Assembly (NCBI GenBank): GCA_036927565.1
Contig: JAYESD010000009.1
Location: 156,634,929-156,698,928 of the forward strand
DNA length: 64,000 bases
Source of the DNA: Tuctoria greenei
Taxonomy: Eukaryota > Streptophyta > Magnoliopsida > Poales > Poaceae
Direction: 5' to 3'
Shown here: positions 56,626 through 64,000 of the stretch, one piece after another
Position numbering within the stretch: position 1 is the stretch's first letter
Layout: every line of letters begins with the position of its first letter
Made by a program: the position numbers and the translations under genes
The notes under the pieces: generated by a model
Told to the model about the DNA's origin: nothing
What the model saw: only the letters and a program-made list of their open reading frames with translations
Databases searched by the model: none

Positions 56626-57514
56626 TTACGGATGTGAGTCTGTAATTACACACAATGTACGTTATAGAGTCGCTATACATAGATGGGTAGGTCCTCTGGG
56701 AGAACATCCGGACCTCTCAGGGAGGGTCCGGGAAGTTCAAGTACACTTCATACAGTCACAGCACTAAAAGTGTAGCTACCTGCCCACGGTTAGTACAAGA
56801 CGTATAGCACACTTAGCTTGGTCCCGCACCTAAGTGTGTCCTTGTCTCCCCTGTAATCCGGACATATAGTAAAAGACATTTTTGTGTGAAAACATATTTC
56901 ATGTGCATTTATTTTTTTACAAGGCTCGATATATCAAATTATTATTTTTACCCTTCTTGTGTATAATGAAGTTGCGCAATTCTTTTTAAGTTTTAGTCCA
57001 AGTAATCTGTATGTATTACACGTTTTATTGATGATCTCTTTGGATCCTAACATGGCTGCATAGTCTACTTGCCTGAACGCCAAGCCAACATAGGTCCAGA
57101 GTGTGCTATCGAGTTAGCCTGGTCCTACACCCTAAGTACGCCACTCTACCTACATTCCAGCAGGCCTCAGTAGGGTGAGTATTAAAAAAGGCATGCAAAT
57201 CTAGAAATATTATACCAATATACTTGTTATCATGTCAAGTTTCTTCGGATCTAGAACTCAGATAAGAACAATAAGTCATAAACTATTTATAGACAAGAGG
57301 ACGAATTTTACTCTTTTCTTATCTTAAATGTGCAGGAAAAATAGAAATTCATAGCGATGGTGGACGACGTCGGAGCTACTAAGCTCCGACATCCTCCAAG
57401 GGGACCCGCCATCAACGTTTTATACATTGACAGTGGGTACCGTTGGAGCTACTAAGCTCCGACAACCTCAGGGGTCTACCTTCAACGATCCGTGCATTGA
57501 CATCGGGAGCTACC
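56626..57514 (+). other. gypsy 1 3' non-coding region with repeated hairpin
   Basis: No gene. A ~70-bp tandem repeat near 57369-57512 holds a hairpin (gtcggagct-acta-agctccgac) twice, around 57370 and, with one change, 57442, plus a partial third (57502-57514) where copia 2 begins. Long untranslated 3' regions are usual in Tat elements. The 3' LTR of gypsy 1 is not seen and should lie beyond copia 2. Confidence 0.65.
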
Positions 57515-58630
57515 TCTGAGACCTATGTGTCCTGAATACATTGGCTTGTACTGAATACCAAGTTCGGGAGGAATTGTGGTTGAGTTGATCGGGAGGTCGC
57601 GCAACATGTATGAATGAAGAACAATGCATATGAAGGTATCATGGACATCATTGGAAGATGTTTGCATGTGTGCAAGGAGTGCATGGATGTAGCTACATGG
57701 TTTCGAGGCGTGATGAAGAGATGTGGATGTAAATAATTGGTCGGAAAGGTCCAACCGACTAGGTTATGGACTCAGGCTGCGGATGAGTTGGTTTTGACTC
57801 AAATATGGAAAGTTTTGAGTTGGTTATGCTAGGATTTCATGTGGGTCACAAATTTGAGTTGTTTTAGGAATGTGGGATACATTCCTAATGTGTTTGGAAT
57901 TGTTAAGATTGCTTCTATCTGCGTATAGAAGAGTCCTAAGCAGTTATGGAAAGTTTCGATTCGTGATTTGAGTAGGATTAGAGTCCTAGTTGAGATTGGG
58001 TTGGCCTAAGGGCTGGTTATATAAGCAAGGGAGGCCAGAGCTCATGGCATACGACTTTGGGGTTGTTCCTCTTGTGTTCTATTGAGTAAAGATTGTAGTT
58101 TAAAGGAACTTTCGTGCCTTGTTCGTCCGACTTGTTCCAGACAAGTTTTTCTCGTCGAGTTTTCTGCATAGCACTACCTTTCTTTGGTGGTTTTATCATA
58201 ACTCAAATTTACAGATCCAATTGACGTGATTCTTTTTGCGTTGTCTTTACAACTATATTATCTATCATCTGTCAAAATTTCACGATAATTGGATTTGTGG
58301 TTTCTGATCTACACGAGTTTCTTTGCGGTGTTCCAAAACTGTTTTTCTCGGGTAGGACAGATTTACCTTTGTTCGATCTTTCGATTGTAACTTGAGTTTC
58401 TCTCGACGGATTTGTGTGATTCTTGTTGTGTCTTATTCTTGAATTGATTCTCTATTATATCTATCATTTTTGTAACGGTGAAACACGTTTAGATTAGTCT
58501 CACACACGATTCCTTTAACATATCGTTTTTTTGCCAAAGGGGTTAGGATTTAATTGTTTCCGCTGCGTAAGATTTTTAAATCTACCATTCACCCGCTCTG
58601 ATAGCTTTTCACGTGCTCTTCGATCCTACA
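57515..58630 (+). repeat. 5' LTR of copia 2 (about 1116 bp)
   Basis: Ends ..cgatcctaca two bases before the primer site. It starts by match to 63563, with TG changed to TC. TATA-like ttatataagc near 58017-58026. After the first ~35 bases it does not follow the 3' LTR (63563-63875): the repeat-rich part of the 3' copy is absent here. Confidence 0.65.
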
Positions 58631-58632
58631 AT

Positions 58633-58645
58633 TGGTATCAAAGCC
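58633..58645 (+). other. Primer-binding site of copia 2
   Basis: TGGTATCAAAGCC, one mismatch (A for G) from the tRNA-Met complement. Confidence 0.88.
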
Positions 58646-58691
58646 ATGTTGATCTAATCTTTGTGATTTGCATGTATTTTGACTAATCATC

Positions 58692-60658
58692 ATGGAGAAA
58701 TACTCCGCAAAACCTTGTGTCTTTAGTGATATTGATTTTCAGGTTTGGAAGGCACGTATGGAAGCCTTCATCCAGGCTCAATGCTTCGCAATATGGGAGA
58801 AGGTATACAAGCCTTACGAAGTGCCGTCAAATGATCAAGTTACAGCTGCAAATCTGAGAGATGTCGACAACAACAACAAGACTCGAAACTTGATCATACA
58901 AGGATTAACTCAAAGCGACTTCGACCGTGTTGCACACCTCCGATCTGCATACGATGTGTGGAAAGCACTTTGTGACTACCACGAAGGATCCAACACGATC
59001 AAGGAGGTAAGGCAAGACATGTTCAAGAAAGAATACATGCGCTTCGAGATGCAACCCGGTGAGTCTATTGATGACCTTTTTGCTCACTTTAATAAAATTC
59101 TCAGCAACTTGCGTAGTGTCAATGTTAATTTTTCAGATGCTGAAAATACTAGGCAATTGTTAAGTGCATTAGATATGTCAATTTGGGAGATGAAGGTCAC
59201 ATCTATTCGTGAATCTACTGTCATGAGTACACTTACTTTAGATGTGTTATATTCCAAGTAAAAAACTCATGAAATTGACATAATATCACGTAAGAACCCC
59301 AACAAGTCTATTGCTTTTGTTTCTCAACGTGACATTACTAGCTCCGGTCAATCTTCATCTTGTGGTACACTTGCTTTGTTGACCTCTCTAACCCTTGAAC
59401 AAATTGATGAGTTTCCAGAGGAGGAGCTTGTACTTCTCTCTACTAGGTTCTCAAAAGCAGTGCAAAATATGAGAACTAGAAGGAGAGGAAGCTCCGGACC
59501 TCAACGATGTTTCAAATGTGGTAAGACATGACATTTTCATTCAGATTGCCCTAACCTTTCAGGTCCTACTTCTCGGGATGAAAAGCAAACAAGGACGAAA
59601 CACTCCTCTGCAAAAGATACGAAGAAAAAGAAGGGTTTTACAGGACGTCAATTGGTAAGTAGTTTTATCTCTGCACTTTAAGAACTTGGCTCAAGCGATG
59701 TAGACATTGGAAGTGACGAAGATGATTTGACAAACTTGTGCTTCATGGCGGGCAAGTCAAGATCAAGTATGGAGGAGGCTGAACACAACAGTGACAATGA
59801 AGTGGTATGTCCTACTTGCAAAGAAACGTGTGATGCTATTTCTCGTGCCACTGTTATAGTTAAGAAAAAGGACAAAAAGCTTAGGGAGAATGCTATTAAA
59901 ATTGAGTCACTAGAATCTGAAATTAATCGTTTGAAATCCTTGATTCCTAGTGATAATTCTTGTTCCTCATGTGATTTAATATATGAAAAATTGTCCTCAT
60001 TAAGAAGTGCGCACACCTCCACACTTGATAAACTTGAGTTTGAAATTGAAAAGAACAAAGAGCTTGCTGCACTTAATGATATAAACTTGAAAGATGCTAG
60101 CTGTTCTACAATTGATTTGCATTGTTCTACTTGTGATGATCTTGATAAGAAACTACAAGATGTTATGAATGAAATTTCTATGTTTAACAATGCTTTACGT
60201 TCTCGTGATTGTTCCAATTGCAAATTAAAAGAAAAACTTCATGTGAAAATTGCCTTGATCCGTCCAATAAACTTGATGACATGCATAGGACATTAGATCA
60301 GTTTTGTAATGGGAATAAGAACCTAAACTTGCTGCTGAATTCTTCCAAGTCTTGTAATGATAAAACTGGTTTAGGTTTTGATTCTCATGCTCATGCTAAG
60401 GCACATCCACCTAAAATTGTAAAGTCATTAGGAATTGGTTTGATTCAAACAGTTCCTAAACTAAAATAAGTGGTTTTCAAATCTGCAGGAGTCTTGTCCC
60501 ATTCGGTTTTAAATAAAAATGTTACTTGCTCATCTAGACATGAACACAAAGTTAAATTTCATTGTACCTACTGTGGTAGAGATGGTCATGTCATAGATTT
60601 TTGTTATAGACTAGCTAAACAACAGAAAAAAGGAAAGAATGATTGCTAGATCGCATAA
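58692..60658 (+). pseudogene. copia 2 gag with coiled coil and two zinc-knuckle sites
   Basis: ATG 58692 (MEKYSAKPCVFSDIDFQVWK). Gag domain to TAA 59259-59261, then the same frame resumes. The first knuckle CFKCGKT is broken by TGA 59529-59531 just before HFHSDC. TAA at 59679, then an acidic start and a long coiled coil with repeated cysteine pairs (CPTCKETC, CSSCDLIYEKL, CSTCDDLDKKL, CSNCKLKEKL; 59805-60240). A frameshift near 60238, another frame to 60469, and a second knuckle CTYCGRDGHVIDFC (about 60568-60610). Layout matches Sirevirus 1 gag. Confidence 0.82.
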
Positions 60659-60959
60659 CTTTCATGCAAAATTTGTTGCACTTGCTAAACCGAATCATAG
60701 GAACATGCAATCTGCTGTAATGAGTCGAAAACATGCAAAGTTTGCTCCCAAACCTACTGTTTTTCGTGCTAAACATGTAACATCTCATAGGACAGTAGTT
60801 GGGTACAAAAATCCTCAAGCTTTGGCTCATAAACCTGCTGTTTTATCTCAGCTTTTGCGTATTTTTCCTGCTACACGTCGCGTGACTTAGTACTGGATTC
60901 CTAAATGCCTTTTGACTGACCCCAATATTGAGTCATCGATGTATTGTGCTTCTATGTAG

Positions 60960-63120
60960 GTTACACATTTGAGGAAGGAGAACATTTGGATTGTTGATTC
61001 AGGCTGCTCACGCCACATGACCAGTAACAAAGAATGGTTCTCCTCCTTCTCTTTTGTGTCACGTGTAGAAAATGTTACTTTTGCCAATAATTCTTTAAAT
61101 CCTATAATTGCTAAGGGTTTGGTTAGAGTAAATGATCACTATACTTTGAAGGATGTGACACTTGTCAAAAATTTGAAATACAACTTGCTTTCTGTTTCAC
61201 AATTGCTAGATGAAAATGTGGAATTATTTTCAATAAAAATTGTTGTGAAGTTGTAGGCTCAAATAGTGAGATTATTTTTAACATGACACGGTTTGTAAGA
61301 GTTTTTAAAGCTGATTTTGGTATGTCTTCCTCTAAGCATAGGTGTCTATTCGCTAATGATTCAAATGACTTATATTTTTGGCATCGTAGGCTTGGTCACA
61401 TAGGCTTTGATCATCAAACGTGTGTTAGTGCTCTTGATCGCATACGTGGGCTGCCTAAGCTTAAAGGAGATAAAGAAATTGTGTGCTCTTCTTGTAGACA
61501 TACTAATATGGTTGCAGGTTCACATACTCCTCTCACAATGATCATGACAACTAAACCGGGTCAACTTTTGCACCTTGACACCGTATGACATTCACGTGTT
61601 CAATCCTTCGGAGGAAAATGGTATGTTCTTGTTATTGTTGATGATTATTCTAGATACTCTTGGATTTACTTTATGACATATAAGAATGAAGCTTTTAGTC
61701 ACTTTAGAACTTTATTTCTTAGGTTATCAATTGATCACCCAGGATCTTTAAAAGCAATTAGAAGTGATAACGAAACCAAATTTAAAAATCAATCTTTTGA
61801 TCACTTTTGTGCTAAAAATGGAATAAATCATCAATTTTCTTCACCATATGTACCTCAACAAAATGGTGTTGTAGAAAGAAAGAACATAACCTTAGTTGAG
61901 ATGGCTAGGACTGTGCTTGATGAATATCAAACTCCTAGGAAATTTTGGGCTAATGCGATTGCAACTGCTTGTTGTTTTTCAAATCGTGTTTTCTTGTGCG
62001 CTAAGCTAGGTAAAACACCATATGAGCTCCGGTTTGGACATAGGCCTAGCGTTACACACTTTCAGATCTTTGGTTGCAAATGCTTTGTTAAGAAACATGG
62101 TAATCTTGATAAATTTGAACCTAGATCTGTTGATGGCATGTTTCTTGGTTATCCATCTCATACTAGAGGCTACCGTGTGCTTTTACTTCACACTAACAAA
62201 ATTGTGGAGACTTGTGAGGTGTCTTTTGATGAAGATAGCCTAGGTACTAGCTCAAACATTGCAGGTCTAGATCCATATCCGCAGGAGGAGAGCATTTTCG
62301 TTGAAGATGAGGAAGAGGTGGAGCTGCTGCCCGAAAATTCAGCAGCTAATGACATTGTTCCAGCTTCTGTTTTTGATTCAAAGCCAGCACCGACAACCAC
62401 CGTTGCTGGTCCAGATCCTCCTCAAGTCACAAGCTCATCAATTTGTGATGAACATGAAGAAGAAGAAGCTTGTGAAGTGTCCACTCCCCTCTGGGTTCTC
62501 AAAAGTCATCCTTCACAACAAATTATTGGAAGCTTGCACGAACGAGTGACACGGTCTAGGTTTTGCGATCCAAACTCTCATGCTCATTCTGCCTTTGTTG
62601 CTTCTTTTGAACCCAAAGATATATCACACACACTCACTAATGAATCTTGGATTATTGCCATGCAAGAAGAGTTAGAAAATTTTGAAAGAAATAATGTTTG
62701 GAAACTTGTACCTCCACCTCAAGGTCACACTTTAATTGGAACTAAATGGGTGTTTAAAAATAAATAAAGTGAGGATGAGGTTGTGGTTAGGAATAAGGCT
62801 AGGTTGGTTGCTCAAGGTTTCACTCAAGTTGAAGGTCTATATTTTGATGAAACTTTTGCTCTTGTTGCTAGATTAGAAGACATAAGAATTTTGCTAGCTT
62901 TTGCTGCATCTAAAGGTTTTAAGCTATATCAAATGGATGTTAAAAGCGCTTTTCTTAATGGCTACACAGATGAGGAGGTTTATGTCAGACAACCACCAGA
63001 TTTTTGAAAATCCAGATTTTCCTAATCATGTTTACAAACTGTCCAAAGCCTGGTACGGTATCAAACAAGCCCATAGAGCATGATATGATAGGTTAAAAAC
63101 ATTCTTACTTGAAAAGAGTT
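60960..63120 (+). pseudogene. copia 2 pol: protease, integrase, truncated RT
   Basis: Protease NIWIVDSGCSRHMTSNKEW (60984-61040). A frame change leads to FWHRRLGHIGFDHQ (61378), CSSCRHTNM and LLHLDT then TGA (61586). Integrase: IRSDNETKFKNQ (usually DNGTEF), YVPQQNGVVERKN. RT begins WIIAMQEELENFERNNVWKL; TAA 62765; then LYQMDVKSAFLNGYTDEEVY, a one-base shift near 63005, and similarity ends near 63120 after the KQAHRA block. The YVDD active site and RNase H are absent, so roughly 1 kb of coding sequence is deleted. Confidence 0.85.
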
Positions 63121-63562
63121 AAGTTTGTGAGATCATGACTTGCTTAAATTGAAAATTACATTTGATCTCTAGCATGGCTTACACTACTTTATGTATCTCA
63201 TTATTGTGATAGTGAAAGTTACTTGATAGTATGACTTGGATGAGCTTTGTTTTATATGTATATGTTATAATATGCTCATAACAATTAAAATTTCTCTTTT
63301 CAACCTTGCTGAATACATTGTCAAAGGGGGAGAGATAATATGGTGAATTTTTAAAGATAAGTATGCAAGGGGGAGAAATTGATTACACATTGCACATATT
63401 CACAATTGTTTTTGGCACGATTCTTCTCAGGGGGAGAATTTCTTTTTCTCATTTTATTTCTGTTTTACAAAGGGGGAGAAATTGTTTTCAAAACTTTTAA
63501 TGTGAATAAGCCAATGTTCAGATCTTAAGTGGTGTTGCCAATGCATTCATCAAGGGGGAGAT
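63121..63562 (+). other. copia 2 3' untranslated region with five polypurine tracts
   Basis: agggggaga-type tracts at about 63323, 63366, 63430, 63470 and 63551, the last touching the 3' LTR start at 63563. The spacing is 40-80 bp. This is the Sirevirus multi-PPT signature. Confidence 0.85.
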
Positions 63563-63875
63563 TGTGAGAGCTATGTGTGCTGAATACATTGGCTTTGACA
63601 ATAAAAGTTTTGAATGCTGTCATAACATCTTTTCAGCAAGGTCCGACTCTAGATCTGAGCTTCTGCAAGATCCGACAATAGGTCTGACTTTCTTTGTCTA
63701 GGTCCGACATGTTTTTGGGTAGCTCCGGTGAGCTTTGTCTTTAGCTCCGACATATTTTTGATAGCTCCAGCAATGTCATTGTTAAGCTTCGATATATTTT
63801 GATAGGTCTGACTTATGTTGGTTAGCTCCGACATGTTTTTCTAGCTCCGGCGCTAGGTTGTACTAGCTTTGGTAA
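63563..63875 (+). repeat. 3' LTR of copia 2, truncated, with short repeat array
   Basis: It starts tgtgagagctatgtgtgctg. From 63640 to 63870 about ten diverged copies of (a)gstccgac(at), several followed by a T-run (for example gctccgacatgttttt), are spaced roughly 15-35 bp. It is cut at 63876 by another LTR. Confidence 0.7.
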
Positions 63876-64000
63876 TGTCGGTACCCTGGGAACCGTACAC
63901 CCCTTGAGATTACAAAGATCTCGAGGGAAAGTCATCTACTTGATTTGAAGACCTTCGAAGGCCCACATGTCAGACATAACCGGACCCGCTTCTCCAACAT
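63876..64000 (+). mobile_element. Start of another Ty3/gypsy LTR (gypsy 3), cut by window end
   Basis: It starts TGTCGGTACCCTGGG and shares scattered blocks with the gypsy 1 LTR (tgtcggtaccctg, ccggacccgc), but differs too much to be its partner LTR. The preceding five bases are ggtaa (63871-63875); the matching duplication would be outside the window. Confidence 0.7.

Larger units (their letters stand above)
27670..57514 (+). mobile_element. Ty3/gypsy retrotransposon 1 (Tat-type), host of three nested elements; 3' LTR not reached
   Basis: It begins with the 5' LTR at 27670 and runs gag, protease, RT, RNase H, a second archaeal-type RNase H, integrase and a 3' non-coding region. It is split by the Sirevirus (31513-43539), the chromovirus (45897-56275) and copia 2 (from 57515). 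Removing each insert plus one target duplication restores a continuous reading frame at the first two sites. The second RNase H after the usual one marks the Tat lineage. Many nonsense changes make it inactive. Confidence 0.88.
57515..63875 (+). mobile_element. Sirevirus-like copia retrotransposon 2, internally deleted and broken at its 3' LTR
   Basis: The left end (tctgagacctatgtg) and the post-PPT start at 63563 (tgtgagagctatgtg) match, which defines the LTR start. Primer site at 58633. Gag with coiled coil, protease, integrase and the first part of RT are present; the rest of RT and all RNase H are missing (~63120). Five polypurine-rich repeats precede the 3' LTR, as in Sireviruses. The 3' LTR is interrupted at 63876 by another LTR. 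Confidence 0.82.

Noticed and set aside
63876..64000. Considered as the 3' LTR of gypsy 1
   Set aside because: It shares the first 13 bases and a few blocks, but differs far more than an LTR pair would, and it interrupts the copia 2 LTR instead of following gypsy 1 3' sequence.

Overview
The window is plant nuclear DNA, almost certainly from a grass and plausibly a panicoid one. This rests on the retrotransposon families, an intron-rich plant alpha/beta-hydrolase gene, FAR1-type and MURA-type Mutator elements, and abundant Stowaway-like MITEs. Only one intact host protein gene was found. It lies on the minus strand with 13 coding exons between 13576 and 19777, totalling 358 codons plus stop, and encodes an alpha/beta-hydrolase with the triad Ser201-Asp302-His340. 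Nearly everything else is transposable-element sequence, much of it nested with readable target-site duplications (TSDs).

Left part (1-10620). A Ty1/copia element on the minus strand (1-3735, cut by the window edge) sits in a decayed LINE (3736-5984). That LINE also carries a 797-bp hAT-type element (4910-5706, 8-bp TSD), which itself holds a small MITE. Next is a 4238-bp Mutator-like element (6049-10286) with ~200-bp terminal inverted repeats, a 9-bp TSD and a broken FAR1-like transposase gene. It interrupts a ~400-bp segment whose second copy (21029-21506) lacks the MULE.

Middle (10620-21510). This part holds a degenerate MURA-type transposase, the hydrolase gene and its GC-rich upstream region. 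The hydrolase introns contain a LINE-like insertion with a 13-bp TSD and a possible solo LTR. The two copies of the duplicated segment bracket the gene as direct repeats.

Right part (21510-64000). A second LINE (minus strand) was entered by a hAT element (22752-26470, 8-bp TSD) and a 365-bp MITE, and is broken at 27669 by a Tat-type Ty3/gypsy element (gypsy 1). Three younger elements landed in gypsy 1. The first is a 12-kb Sirevirus-type copia element (31513-43539, TSD cgggc) with gag, pol, an envelope-like ORF and multiple polypurine tracts. The second is a 10.4-kb chromovirus (45897-56275, TSD ctccg, 2776-bp LTRs). The third is another Sirevirus-like copia element (57515-63875) missing part of RT and all of RNase H, which is in turn broken by the start of another gypsy LTR (63876-64000).

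The most interesting observation is in the first Sirevirus. Upstream of its envelope-like ORF is a 350-bp block with the same palindromic repeats, in the same order relative to a TATA-like box, as its LTR promoter. This suggests a second, LTR-like promoter for the envelope-like gene. Short palindromic arrays of different sequence also occur in the LTRs of the other elements. All calls come from reading the sequence; no alignment or database search was run.
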